Positions 1 to 8,212 are shown, counted from the first letter of the stretch. The stretch is DNA of 17,661 bases from Candidatus Aenigmatarchaeota archaeon (GCA_015520105.1 WAQT01000018.1:1-17661); one strand, 5' to 3'. The notes: generated from the sequence alone by a model not told the origin. Made by a program: numbers and translations.

Positions 1-3000
1 AGCATCCCCTCTATATAATACTTGATAGTTAATATAGTACTCTCCCGGCTGATGTGACTGGGGAACGTTCACAGTGAAGGAAAGCGTTTTCTCCTCTCCG
101 GGAGAAAGGAAAACTTCCATGCTGTTAGAAAGCAGGCAGCCGGAACAGTTTGTGGAAGCATTCAGAGAGAGGTTCAGCGCAGCTGAACCTGCGTTCCCGA
201 GCTTTAGCGTAGCGTTTCCGGAGGTTCCTGCAAGAAGGGAGAGGGGCCCTGCTTCAAGGATTACCGGACCCGGGGACGCCGGGAGGGAGTATGAGCCCCC
301 GCCTGAGAAGGATATGCATCCTGAGACGTCGAGAGAACAGGAGGAGCAGGAGAGAGAGCCGCCGGCGTATCCGAGGGAGGAGCAGGTCGAGCCTCCGAGG
401 TTCTGGCCGTCGCACTGCTCTCCCTCATCGATAACGGAATCGCCGCAGGAATAGGTTTCCGCGAGGGAGAACGCGGACAGGGATGACGTGTTCAGTGTCA
501 CGGTGTTCGAGGAAACATTTATGTCGCCGGAGCCTGTGATGTTCTCCCATGAGCCTGAACAGGAGGAGAGGGAGGAATTCCAGCTGTGGCAGGCAAAAAG
601 CGCGGCCCGGGACTCCCTGATAAAAAGGGAGTCGTCATACCCGAAGGACAGGGAGGCGAGGGAGAAGTTGGAGGAGGACTCTGCCGACACGGTCTTTATC
701 GGATATGCTCCAGGGATTTCTGAAAGGGCAACGCTGCCGTTGACGGTTATGTTGAGGGAGACGCTTCCGGAGAGATTGACCGAACCGAGGGTGAGGTTGA
801 GCCCCTCCGCTTGTATGAAGACGTCCCACTCCCCGGAGGGGAGGGAGACAGAGAGGTTTGGGGAACCGCCAGACTGGTTTCTCGGAACCCCGGTGCCCGG
901 ATAAAGGATTGCTATCGAGGTTGCGTTGAGAGGATTCCCTTCCGGGTCTGAAAGCGTTATCACCGGTTCTGACGGAGGGGATATCAGGAACTCTCCTATA
1001 TGGAGGGAGGCTGCGTTTCCGGAACTGTCGTTCGCGCGGAGGGTAATGGAATAGTTTCCGGGAGCGAGGCCCGCAGTCGGATAGGACGAGTTCACCGAAC
1101 TCTGGTTTCCGAGATAAACGCTCTCGTTCCAGCTCGAGTTTGACACCACGTACCACACGCTGTCGAGATTCGGGTCGGACACAAGGGCGGAGACGCCTAC
1201 CCCCTCGCCGGCAAGCAGGAGCGGAGGAAAAAGGGAAGCGCCCGTTATCTGGGGATATTCCGTGTCGTTGACTGTGAGCCAGAGGGTTGCGGAAGAGGCT
1301 GTGTAGTTCTGGCTTCCGGAATAGTATGAGGTCACGTTATACACTCCTGGAAGAAAGGAGGATATGTTTTCTATCGGCGGGGGACCGTAGGCATAAAGGG
1401 AGCCGTCAACGTAGAGGGAGACGTTCCCTCCTGAGGGTGCATAGACCGTCATGTTGACCGCGTCGCTCTGGTTGACTGTGTTGTCTGACTCCTGGCCGTT
1501 CAGGAGGAGGGTCATCCCGGGGTCTGCCTTCTCCACAAGGAGGAAGAGGGAGGTCTGGTTCGAGGAATGGTTCTGGCTTCCGGGAAAGATGAGAGTGTAG
1601 TTCCAGTAGCCTGCACTGAGCTTCTCTGCGTGCGGGTTGGATACAGGGCTTCCGTTCAGGTAGAGGGAGAGCGACCCTTCCGGGTGGTTCTTGAACCCTG
1701 TCACGTTCGTCACGTTGCCGTACACCGCAGTGGCGTTTCCGGGTGTGCCGTTTGCGTAGAGGAAGAGGAGAGTACCGGCCTTGTGAATGGAGAACTCCCG
1801 GATTGGCGAGGAGTTCCAGTTCATGGACATGTCCCTTGCATGACTCCTCCAGTAGAAGCTTCCTGCCGGAAGGACCGCCCTGAAGACATAGCTTCCGTTC
1901 TCATAGGACATTGTATAGTTCTCAGCAGAGCCTGACCAGTTGGCCTCGAGAAGGACCTGGCCCACCGAAAAGTCGTCGCTCCAGTTTACATAGAACACGG
2001 ACTCCTGCGACCCGTTGTATTCCTGAGGCGTGGCGTTCTGCATCGAGGACCACAAGGGCGGAGAGGCGTCCTCATAGAGAGGGACGCTGGAGGAGAGGAA
2101 ATATTTCTGCGATGATGCAACGAGCGTTCCGTTCACTGACACGCCCGCAACTCCCTGGTTTGCGTAGAGTATCACCTCCTCCACAGAGTCGCTCGCGTCT
2201 GTGGGGTTGAAATGCACGGTGCCGTTGTCAACAAGAAGGTCGAGGTCGTTCGAGAACGTCTCGTTCTCCTGCCAGTACAGGAGGAGCTTCACGGTTCCGG
2301 TTGAGTTGAGAACGAAGCGGTGGGTCTCTGACTGGGAGATTGTCCTGTTTATGGTATGGTTCATTATGGACAGGGCCTCGTAGGCATCAAGCCTTCCGGA
2401 ACCGTAGTCGTTGTTCCTCTGGAAGAAGCCCGCGGAGTTCATTCCCGACACGTTCGCCGACGCCATGAGGACTGCCTTCACGAAGGCGGGTTCCGGAAGT
2501 GTTCCGAAATCGAGAAGGTATCTCTGCATAAGGAGAGCTGCTGCTCCGGACACAAAAGGCGTGGCCATTGAAGTGCCGGATTTTACGGAGTAGCCGTTAT
2601 TAAGAACTGTGGAGTCTATCCCCTCTCCCGGGGCGACTATGTCTGGTTTGGTCCGGTTGTCCTTTGTGGGGCCCATTGAGGAAAAGTAAGCGAGGGTGTC
2701 GTTGTTGTCCGTTGCGCCCACAGTCAGGGCGGTCTTGGCGCATCCCGGAGACTCTATAGTTCCGTGGCCCGAACCAATGCATCCGTTTCCGCCGCTTCCG
2801 CAGTTTCCCGCTGCCGCGACCACAAGAACTCCGTGCTCCGTCGCGTTGTCCACCCATGTGGGAAGGGCATCCTCGTAGCAGTCGTTCGTTACAGGCCCGC
2901 CGAGGCTCATGCTTATCACGTTCGCCCCGTTCTCTATGGACCATTCAATAGCCTTTATTATATCAGAGTCTGAACACCACCCGCTTGCGTTGCAGGCCTT

Positions 3001-3693
3001 TACAGCGAATATGTTCGCTCCCTTTGCGACTCCGTAACCGTGACCGAGGCCCCCCTCTCCAGCTGCTATCCCTGCGACATGGGTTCCATGGTCGTTGTCA
3101 TCAGTAGCGTTACCGCTTTCGTTGTAGTAATCAGGAGGGCAGCACCCTCCATTGCCGTTGTCCGAGACAGAGCAGAAGCACTTTTCCCTGATTATCCTGT
3201 CAGGCGACCGGAACTCCGTGTGGTTGAACACTCCCGTGTCTATAATGGATATGTTAATCCCTGAACCGTTCACAGAGAAGTTGAGCCACGCGGAGTCTGC
3301 GCGCACAAGAGGCGTCGCGTTCGAGCGGAACACCCTGTATGTCCTGCTTATGAATATTCTCTCCACAGCAGGGTTGCTGGAAAGCTTATCGAGCAGGGAG
3401 CGCGGTATTCTTGCATACAGGGCAGGCAGCATTCTGTACCTGTGACTGACCGAACCCCCGGATTCCCTTATCTCGCTTATGATATCTGAGGAGGGTCCGG
3501 AGTTTCCTGCACCAAGAATCCCCTTGTTCCAGGAGACGGAATCCATCGGAAGGGAATGCCTGAGCTTTATTATGACAGGAACCATTTCAATGGCTTCGCT
3601 GGCTGAAGAATGAGACCCTGCTGACGCGCTGATTGCGAAGGAAGAGAGCAGCAGGAACGCAACGCATCCCAAGAGCAGAATATGATGTCGCAT
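1..3693 (-). CDS. Secreted subtilisin-like (S8) serine protease with long Ig-like and Cys-rich C-terminal region, partial
   Basis: The reading frame is open for 1231 codons and leaves the window at base 1, so the C-terminus is missing. Residues 1-26 form a signal peptide. Residues of about 40-130 resemble an I9-type propeptide. The S8 catalytic domain spans about 145-425, with Asp152 (IIDTGV), His202 (DHGTHVAG), oxyanion Asn297 (AAAGNCG) and Ser375 (SGTSMATP), so it should be active outside the cell. Then follow several beta-rich Ig-like repeats (GSQN motif seen twice), a Cys-rich module at about 1083-1126 (CGDSVIDEGEQCDG) and the start of another beta domain. A membrane or wall anchor may lie beyond the edge. 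I chose the ATG at 3693 because it is 27 bases from the TATA box, as in neighbouring leaderless genes. An in-frame ATG at 3699 adds two residues. The regulator gene lies just upstream on the same strand. Protease identity is firm; the substrate is unknown. Confidence 0.93.
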   Translation of the reverse strand, partial: MRHHILLLGCVAFLLLSSFAISASAGSHSSASEAIEMVPVIIKLRHSLPMDSVSWNKGILGAGNSGPSSDIISEIRESGGSVSHRYRMLPALYARIPRSLLDKLSSNPAVERIFISRTYRVFRSNATPLVRADSAWLNFSVNGSGINISIIDTGVFNHTEFRSPDRIIREKCFCSVSDNGNGGCCPPDYYNESGNATDDNDHGTHVAGIAAGEGGLGHGYGVAKGANIFAVKACNASGWCSDSDIIKAIEWSIENGANVISMSLGGPVTNDCYEDALPTWVDNATEHGVLVVAAAGNCGSGGNGCIGSGHGTIESPGCAKTALTVGATDNNDTLAYFSSMGPTKDNRTKPDIVAPGEGIDSTVLNNGYSVKSGTSMATPFVSGAAALLMQRYLLDFGTLPEPAFVKAVLMASANVSGMNSAGFFQRNNDYGSGRLDAYEALSIMNHTINRTISQSETHRFVLNSTGTVKLLLYWQENETFSNDLDLLVDNGTVHFNPTDASDSVEEVILYANQGVAGVSVNGTLVASSQKYFLSSSVPLYEDASPPLWSSMQNATPQEYNGSQESVFYVNWSDDFSVGQVLLEANWSGSAENYTMSYENGSYVFRAVLPAGSFYWRSHARDMSMNWNSSPIREFSIHKAGTLLFLYANGTPGNATAVYGNVTNVTGFKNHPEGSLSLYLNGSPVSNPHAEKLSAGYWNYTLIFPGSQNHSSNQTSLFLLVEKADPGMTLLLNGQESDNTVNQSDAVNMTVYAPSGGNVSLYVDGSLYAYGPPPIENISSFLPGVYNVTSYYSGSQNYTASSATLWLTVNDTEYPQITGASLFPPLLLAGEGVGVSALVSDPNLDSVWYVVSNSSWNESVYLGNQSSVNSSYPTAGLAPGNYSITLRANDSSGNAASLHIGEFLISPPSEPVITLSDPEGNPLNATSIAILYPGTGVPRNQSGGSPNLSVSLPSGEWDVFIQAEGLNLTLGSVNLSGSVSLNITVNGSVALSEIPGAYPIKTVSAESSSNFSLASLSFGYDDSLFIRESRAALFACHSWNSSLSSCSGSWENITGSGDINVSSNTVTLNTSSLSAFSLAETYSCGDSVIDEGEQCDGQNLGGSTCSSLGYAGGSLSCSSCSLDVSGCISFSGGGSYSLPASPGPVILEAGPLSLLAGTSGNATLKLGNAGSAALNLSLNASTNCSGCLLSNSMEVFLSPGEEKTLSFTVNVPQSHQPGEYYINYQVLYRGDA

Positions 3694-3710
3694 ATACATT
3701 CTTTGGAGAA

Positions 3711-3720
3711 AGTAATTAAA
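3711..3720 (-). promoter_or_regulatory. TATA box of the S8 protease gene
   Basis: On the minus strand TTTAATTA is followed by TCTCCAAAG and then the start codons. The spacing to the ATG at 3693 matches other leaderless promoters in the window. It sits in the 40-base gap after the regulator gene, so the protease can be transcribed independently. Confidence 0.6.
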
Positions 3721-3739
3721 GGATTACAGCGAACCGCCT

Positions 3740-4165
3740 TCACCTTTTGTTTCTGGTATCCCTGTTCATGTTTACCATGCTCTCCAGTTCCTCTCTTCCG
3801 AACAGGTTTTCGATCTCCCTGACCACGAGTTCGGTATCTTCTCCCTCGGTTATTCCCCATACGGATTTGAAAAGCCTGTTTCCCATTCTTCGGAACTCCT
3901 TGACCTCAACAAAACCCATCTCCTCAAGTATTCCGAGATGATAAAGCGCTGTTCTGTGGCTTATGCCGAGCCTGCGCGCTATGCTCTCTGCCTTCATTCT
4001 GTTTCCCTCGCACTTCCGGAGAAGGTAGAGTATTCCGCACCTGTGCTTGTTTGAATAGACCTTTTGGGTTATCAGGGACGCAAGAACGTCATCGATTCCT
4101 TCCTTCTCGAAAGAGGACTCTTTGTATTGCATCCATAGCACCGGATATCGTATATGTTTAAACAT
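3740..4165 (-). CDS. Winged-helix (ArsR/MarR-like) transcriptional regulator
   Basis: The 141-residue protein has a helix-turn-helix at about residues 57-81 (MKAESIARRLGISHRTALYHL) followed by a wing (about 82-104, with GFVEVKEFRRMGNRLFK). This is the classic archaeal winged-helix layout for a DNA-binding repressor or activator. The N-terminal 35 residues and the charged C-terminal tail (about 108-141) have no recognisable domain; the tail may be a dimerisation helix. Two cysteines (Cys43, Cys52) flank the start of the HTH; whether they sense metal or redox is unknown. The gene lies 46 bases upstream of the secreted protease start, on the same strand, so it may control that gene, itself, or the surface genes upstream. 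An AGGA sits 8 bases before the ATG. Confidence 0.82.
   Translation of the reverse strand: MFKHIRYPVLWMQYKESSFEKEGIDDVLASLITQKVYSNKHRCGILYLLRKCEGNRMKAESIARRLGISHRTALYHLGILEEMGFVEVKEFRRMGNRLFKSVWGITEGEDTELVVREIENLFGREELESMVNMNRDTRNKR
4154..4165. promoter_or_regulatory. 12-bp perfect palindrome over the regulator start codon
   Basis: ATGTTTAAACAT is its own reverse complement and overlaps the ATG of the winged-helix regulator. It could be an autoregulatory operator, but an AT-rich palindrome of this size can occur by chance. Confidence 0.3.
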
Positions 4166-4195
4166 TTATTTCCTATCATTTAGTAATATCATCTA

Positions 4196-4214
4196 TGGAA
4201 GTTAAATTTATAAA
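4196..4214 (-). promoter_or_regulatory. Promoter of the regulator gene
   Basis: On the minus strand, TTTATAAATT (4214-4205) is followed by TTCCA (4200-4196), the same pairing seen in other promoters here. The distance to the ATG is about 50 bases, so unlike its neighbours this gene would have a short leader of roughly 20 bases. Confidence 0.5.
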
Positions 4215-4217
4215 TAA

Positions 4218-5273
4218 TTATTTCGAAACGCGCCTCGCTTCATACAGCTGGCTGGGAGTCAGAATCACTATGTCCGGATCCTCCTTGAGCATGAGCATCG
4301 TTTTCGTGTACATCTTCCATTTAGTCTCGTTTATCACGTTGTCCGCCAGTGCGTCCTCGAAGTCGGAATGGTGGACCCAGACAGGAACAACCTTCCTTCC
4401 GTTCACATAGAGCATGTACACATCCTCCCGAGAATAGTTCTTGATATCGCTTATTATCTCTTCCGGGCTCCTGAACACTGTACGCCTTCCCGAATCTCCA
4501 CTTTTTGTGAATCCTGCTCCATACTGCACCACATCAAAATCCGGTGTGGACCTCACAGGACCCACCTCGGTTACATACATGTCGAAGAATATCCTGAATC
4601 CAAGCTCTCTGAGGGCGTCGCGTATGCTTTCGGTCAGTCTTCCCTGAGGCTGGTTGTATGCGACCGGAACGCTCACACTCTCTGTCCCGAGGATTCTGGA
4701 CGCAATCTCCCTGAAGTAGTCTTGGCCGGCCTTTATTATCATTTTCTGCTCCTCGAAGCTGAGTTTGTCCATGTTTCTGTCAATCTCGTTTCCGGTGAAT
4801 GACTTCTGGACGAACTCTATGTATTTGCTCCTGTACATCCTTGCAAACCTGTCGGCGAAAGGCCCTTCATGTATTGATGCGGGGTATATGGAGAACCCCG
4901 ACGGTATGGCATTCCTGTCGTGGAACTCGATTATCATGTCATAGAAGTGATACCAGTTGTCAGAGAAGTCCCCGTCTATGTTCCCCATGTACGGAGTGAC
5001 GTATATCGTCCTGTCCGACTCTATCTTGCAGTCGCTGCTGCATCCGTCAAGATTTTCGGTGTTGCCGTCGTCGCAGTATTCGAACCTCTCGACAATCCCG
5101 TTGCCGCACTCGGATGGAACGAAGTCTTCGTCCACAAGCAGGTCGCAGTCGTCATCAATGAAGTTCACGTGCTCCTCGCTCATGCCAGTGGGAACGCAAG
5201 AAATCTTGTAATGCACAAGGAATAATGTAAGCGCGAGTGCCAGAATCGCGGCAATAATGAGTTTTGCTCTCAT
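4218..5273 (-). CDS. Membrane-anchored surface protein with Cys-rich module and polysaccharide-deacetylase-like (NodB-fold) domain
   Basis: The protein has 351 residues. Residues 4-21 are one hydrophobic segment (signal anchor). Next comes a MopE-like acidic motif (about 37-51, DDDCDLLVDED), then a DUF4215/TIGR02232-type Cys-rich repeat (about 56-84, CGNGIVE...CDDGN). The remainder (about 89-351) matches the NodB-type polysaccharide deacetylase pattern: the LSFEEQ...IKAGQDYF helix (171-187), the conserved strand-loop before LRELGFRIFF (221-230), VWVHHSDF (298-305) and an ILTPSQL end. The usual zinc-binding H-G-x-T-H equivalent reads KSFTG (157-161), so classical metal-dependent catalysis is doubtful. 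I chose the ATG at 5273 because the stop of the upstream gene overlaps it (ATGA). A longer in-frame reading to 5381 lacks a sensible start. Likely outside the cell, acting on or binding surface glycan. Confidence 0.72.
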   Translation of the reverse strand: MRAKLIIAAILALALTLFLVHYKISCVPTGMSEEHVNFIDDDCDLLVDEDFVPSECGNGIVERFEYCDDGNTENLDGCSSDCKIESDRTIYVTPYMGNIDGDFSDNWYHFYDMIIEFHDRNAIPSGFSIYPASIHEGPFADRFARMYRSKYIEFVQKSFTGNEIDRNMDKLSFEEQKMIIKAGQDYFREIASRILGTESVSVPVAYNQPQGRLTESIRDALRELGFRIFFDMYVTEVGPVRSTPDFDVVQYGAGFTKSGDSGRRTVFRSPEEIISDIKNYSREDVYMLYVNGRKVVPVWVHHSDFEDALADNVINETKWKMYTKTMLMLKEDPDIVILTPSQLYEARRVSK

Positions 5274-5476
5274 TGTCTTGCCTCCATGTTCTTGAAAAGC
5301 GCGTAATCTGACATGGCAGGATGATGGGGGAAGTAGCCGGCATGCCAGTCGCCTGCATCGAGCATCCTTGAAAGCACGCACTCTATTTCTCCCTTGCTGA
5401 GCGGGACGTGCCTGTCATCGAACGTTGTGGTCCAGAGCCTGTATATGAGGAAACCATTAGCGATTATGTCCGGCAT
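5270..5476 (-). CDS. Small protein of unknown function, coupled to the deacetylase-like gene
   Basis: This gives a 68-residue protein (MPDIIANGFLIYRLWTTT...). It has no signal peptide, membrane segment or recognised domain. It contains several His and Asp residues and the motif DWHAGYFPHHPAMSDY. The stop overlaps the next start as ATGA, a typical translational-coupling arrangement, which argues it is expressed with the downstream surface protein. The frame extends upstream to 5602 but would then overlap the next gene. The ATG at 5476 follows a TATA-like box (5517-5508) with TTCCA (5505-5501). A TTG two codons earlier is an alternative start. I do not recognise the family. Confidence 0.5.
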   Translation of the reverse strand: MPDIIANGFLIYRLWTTTFDDRHVPLSKGEIECVLSRMLDAGDWHAGYFPHHPAMSDYALFKNMEARQ

Positions 5477-5500
5477 TCCCAAGGTGGTTCGTGTGGTATG

Positions 5501-5517
5501 TGGAAGATAAGAATAAA
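5501..5517 (-). promoter_or_regulatory. Probable promoter of the small-protein/deacetylase-like operon
   Basis: The minus strand reads TTTATTCTTA, then TCTTCCAC. The TTCCA element sits 13-17 bases after the first T, as in other promoters in this window. Confidence 0.45.
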
Positions 5518-5570
5518 CGATGAGCAGAGGCGGGGAAACAGAAAAGACAAACACTCCTTTTTTCACTCGT

Positions 5571-5963
5571 TCACCCCTCAAGCCTTTTCCAGTATACCAC
5601 AATTGCCAATATTATGGCAGCAAGCACCGCCGCGTCAACCGCTCCGTGAATCCAGTCATCGGACATTCTCGAGACACTGGAGTATATCCTTCCAAGTATA
5701 CCAAATCCCTCATTCCATTGAGTAAGGTTCCTGTACATTGTGGTCACGTATTCACTGACATACGTATCTGGAGTGAGTGACGGGCATGCTTTCATGCACT
5801 CTGCCCCGCACGGTTCCCATCCGGCCCCGTTGGCGGAGCACACCATTGCGCTGTCAGGAAGGCATTTTATGCTTGACGGAACGCATTTCCATCCGCTGGA
5901 GTTAATTGCGGATACAGGAGTGACCAAAAAGAGAAGCACAGCAAACGCAATTGGCAGACGCAT
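5571..5963 (-). CDS. Small secreted Cys-rich protein with C-terminal membrane anchor
   Basis: The 130-residue protein begins with a clear signal peptide (residues 1-19, ending PVSA). The mature part carries six cysteines (27, 34, 42, 52, 56, 60) in a compact cluster that probably forms disulfides outside the cell. A short region follows (about 65-105), then a C-terminal transmembrane helix (about 108-125) ending in the positive tail YWKRLEG, which places the Cys-rich part outside. The ATG at 5963 is about 28 bases from a TATA-like box, consistent with a leaderless transcript. It is the first gene of the minus-strand surface block and diverges from the WbqC gene. I recognise no family. Confidence 0.75.
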   Translation of the reverse strand: MRLPIAFAVLLFLVTPVSAINSSGWKCVPSSIKCLPDSAMVCSANGAGWEPCGAECMKACPSLTPDTYVSEYVTTMYRNLTQWNEGFGILGRIYSSVSRMSDDWIHGAVDAAVLAAIILAIVVYWKRLEG

Positions 5964-5970
5964 AGAATAG

Positions 5971-5991
5971 TGTTTTCCGAAAACAATTTAA
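5971..5991 (-). promoter_or_regulatory. Promoter with dyad at the transcription start region
   Basis: The minus strand carries TTAAATTG (5991-5984) about 28 bases before the ATG at 5963. Directly downstream is the perfect dyad TGTTTTC-C-GAAAACA (5971-5985), placed where an operator could block initiation of the Cys-rich protein gene. Confidence 0.45.
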
Positions 5992-6020
5992 TTTTATGCC
6001 GCATTCTGGAACAACATGAG

Positions 6021-6028
6021 TTTATATG
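6021..6028 (+). promoter_or_regulatory. TATA box of the WbqC-GT2 operon
   Basis: TTTATATG lies 36 bases before the ATG at 6057, giving a predicted start site a few bases upstream of the codon. Confidence 0.55.
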
Positions 6029-6056
6029 TTTAATACAGAAAACACATTCGATAAGC

Positions 6057-6752
6057 ATGCTAAAAATATCTATACACCAACCCAATTTCCTTCCGTACAT
6101 AGGTTTCTTTGACAAGGTTGCAAGGTCAGACGTGTTTGTGATAGCAGACCATCTCGATTTTTCCAAGGGAAAGGACAACTGGCACCACAGGAACAGGATA
6201 AGGACGCATGACGGATGGATGTATTTGACAATGCCCGTCTCCGACCACTTCAACTACAAGCCCTTCCATGAGGTGGTGATGAACGGAAGCCTTGAGAGGA
6301 TAAAGAAGAAGCATATGAAATCGCTGTTCTATAATTACAGAAAGGCTCCGCATTTTGAGGAGTTCTTTGAGTCGTTCGGAGAGGTTTATACTCAGGACGA
6401 GAAAAGGCTTGCAGAGTTCAACATCTCGCTCATAGAATGGATGCTCAAGAGCTTCGGCATAAGGACGAAGGTGGTGAGGTCCACAGAGCTTGATTTTGAC
6501 AGGTCAAAGAGGAAGACGGACATGATAATAGAAATCGTGAAGACAGTGGGCGGTACGCATTTCATATCAGGACCCGGGGCAAGATGCTATCTCGAGGAGG
6601 GAAAGTTCAAGGATAACGGAATAGTTCTTGAATACCAGGATTTCAGGCATCCTGTCTACAGGCAGGCATATCCCGGGTTCGTTCCAAACCTTTCAGCAAT
6701 AGACCTTCTTTTCAACGAGGGGCGTTCGGCTTTAAAGTTTTTCCGGAAATAA
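6057..6752 (+). CDS. WbqC family protein (surface glycan biosynthesis)
   Basis: The 231-residue protein opens with ISIHQPNFLPYIGFFDK, the hallmark start of WbqC-like proteins (PF08889), followed by the conserved WHHRNRIRT segment and ISGPGARCYLEE near residue 180. The length is normal for the family. WbqC proteins are found in O-antigen and exopolysaccharide clusters; their exact reaction is not something I can state. I chose the ATG at 6057 because the HQPN motif should lie within the first 10 residues; the frame extends upstream to 5970 but that stretch contains the TATA box. Only 5 bases separate its stop from the GT2 start, so the two are an operon and probably act in one glycan pathway on the inner face of the membrane. 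Confidence 0.88.
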   Translation: MLKISIHQPNFLPYIGFFDKVARSDVFVIADHLDFSKGKDNWHHRNRIRTHDGWMYLTMPVSDHFNYKPFHEVVMNGSLERIKKKHMKSLFYNYRKAPHFEEFFESFGEVYTQDEKRLAEFNISLIEWMLKSFGIRTKVVRSTELDFDRSKRKTDMIIEIVKTVGGTHFISGPGARCYLEEGKFKDNGIVLEYQDFRHPVYRQAYPGFVPNLSAIDLLFNEGRSALKFFRK

Positions 6753-6757
6753 AGGAT

Positions 6758-8212
6758 ATGATTGCAGAAGCCGTTCTTTCGATTGTGATATACAGCGCGT
6801 ATGCCGTCGTGTTCATCGGAGTGCTCGCATCCCTGCTCGCGTTCCTGAACAAGATAAAACACAGCCGCTACTTTCTGGATGAGAGTTACAGGCCAAAGGT
6901 GTCGTTCATAGTCCCTGCCTACAATGAGGGTCAGTTCATAGAAAAAACAATAAAGAAGTATCTGGAAACGACATATCCGGAAAATCTGAAGGAAATGATC
7001 GTTGTGAACGACGGTTCGACTGACAGGACAAGAGAGATAGCGGAAAGGTACGCATGCAGGATAGTGGATGCGGAAACAGGGAAAGCGATAGTGGTCAAAG
7101 GAAGAAAGGGGAATGTCACACTTGTGAACAGGAAGGAAGGCGGGAAAGGTAAATCCTATGCCCTCAACGACGGGATAAGGTTCGCGAAGGGAGACGTATA
7201 TCTCATAACAGACGGCGACATAGAGATAAGCCCTGATATATTCGAGAAGGGAGTGAAGCACTTCGCCGACTCCGAGGTTGGAGTCGTGATAGGATTTGCC
7301 TCTGTCAAGAAATCGCGCAAGAGAAGGGTGATAACCGATTTCATAGATTATGAATACGAATCCACTCAGAACCTTCACAGACGGGGGTACAATGTCCTTG
7401 GGGCTCACTACATAGTTCCTGGAGGAATGAGCTTCTTCAGGAAGGGAGTGATAGAGGGTCTTGGCTGCTATAGCGCAAGGACTCTGGCCGAGGACACCGA
7501 CCTCAGCTTTGACATTCTCATGAAAACGAAATGGAAGATAAGGTATGACGTGAGCGTCAGGGTGTGGTCGAATGAGCCGAGGAAGCTCAGGGACCTGTGG
7601 AACCAGAGGGTGAGATGGGCAAGAGGAAACATGCAGGTTACGTGGCTCCACAGGCACAAGGTCGGCAGGCCGAGGTACGGGATGGCCGCAACGCTTCTAT
7701 ATCCATTCTGGTTCGCCAATATAATACTTCCCATAGCCTTCATCGTGAGCACTTCCGGCCTTCTGTTCTCCATGCTGTCCGGGATAAACATACCTCATCC
7801 CGGGTTCCTGAAAGCGATGCTCACGTTCAGTTTCTTCGGGGTGTGGCTTATAGCATCCATTCTGCAGAGGTTCCGTTCCTCCTTCGCCGGTCTCGTGAGC
7901 CCGGGATTCTTCATGCTCCTTGGCTTCTATTCATTCCTATTCTTTGACAAGGGCGTCATCGGGCTTTTCGAGTACGCCGGAATTCCCGCGATGGGAAATC
8001 TTATGGCTTCCATGCTTTCGGTCTGGCTGTTCATATCCATACCCGGGACGTACCTGTCATTAAAGGTCTCTGACAGGAACGAAAGGCTCGGACAACTTCT
8101 GCAGTTCGGCGTGTTCGGCTACTGGATGTTCCTGATAACAGCGGCGTTTCACGGGTATGTTATGGAGATCATGGGCAAGGAAAGAAAATGGATAAAGACC
8201 CGGAAGGACTAG
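6758..8212 (+). CDS. Processive family-2 glycosyltransferase, multi-pass membrane protein
   Basis: The 484-residue protein has one N-terminal membrane helix (about 4-30). A cytosolic GT-A domain follows, with Asp85 in VVNDGS, the metal-binding TDGD (151-154), the acceptor-site ED of AEDTD (245-246) and QRVRW (283-287). About four or five C-terminal helices lie between 309 and 471. This DxD/ED/QxxRW set plus channel helices defines processive synthases such as chitin, hyaluronan, cellulose and poly-N-acetylglucosamine synthases. It should polymerise a nucleotide-sugar and export the chain. The sugar cannot be read from the sequence. An AAAGGAT ribosome-binding site lies in the 5-base gap after WbqC. 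The 3' end overlaps the convergent PIN gene by 4 bases. Confidence 0.9.
   Translation: MIAEAVLSIVIYSAYAVVFIGVLASLLAFLNKIKHSRYFLDESYRPKVSFIVPAYNEGQFIEKTIKKYLETTYPENLKEMIVVNDGSTDRTREIAERYACRIVDAETGKAIVVKGRKGNVTLVNRKEGGKGKSYALNDGIRFAKGDVYLITDGDIEISPDIFEKGVKHFADSEVGVVIGFASVKKSRKRRVITDFIDYEYESTQNLHRRGYNVLGAHYIVPGGMSFFRKGVIEGLGCYSARTLAEDTDLSFDILMKTKWKIRYDVSVRVWSNEPRKLRDLWNQRVRWARGNMQVTWLHRHKVGRPRYGMAATLLYPFWFANIILPIAFIVSTSGLLFSMLSGINIPHPGFLKAMLTFSFFGVWLIASILQRFRSSFAGLVSPGFFMLLGFYSFLFFDKGVIGLFEYAGIPAMGNLMASMLSVWLFISIPGTYLSLKVSDRNERLGQLLQFGVFGYWMFLITAAFHGYVMEIMGKERKWIKTRKD

Noticed and set aside
74..2571. Several open frames of 60-138 codons on the plus strand
   Set aside because: All lie within the continuous minus-strand protease frame and are antisense shadows.
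5274..5381. Extended N-terminus of the deacetylase-like protein
   Set aside because: The extra 36 residues are basic and Cys-rich, overlap the coupled upstream gene, and would bury the signal anchor.
6656..7657. A 333-codon open frame on the minus strand across the GT2 gene
   Set aside because: It runs opposite the GT2 gene, which has full motif support, and its translation has no domain or sensible composition.
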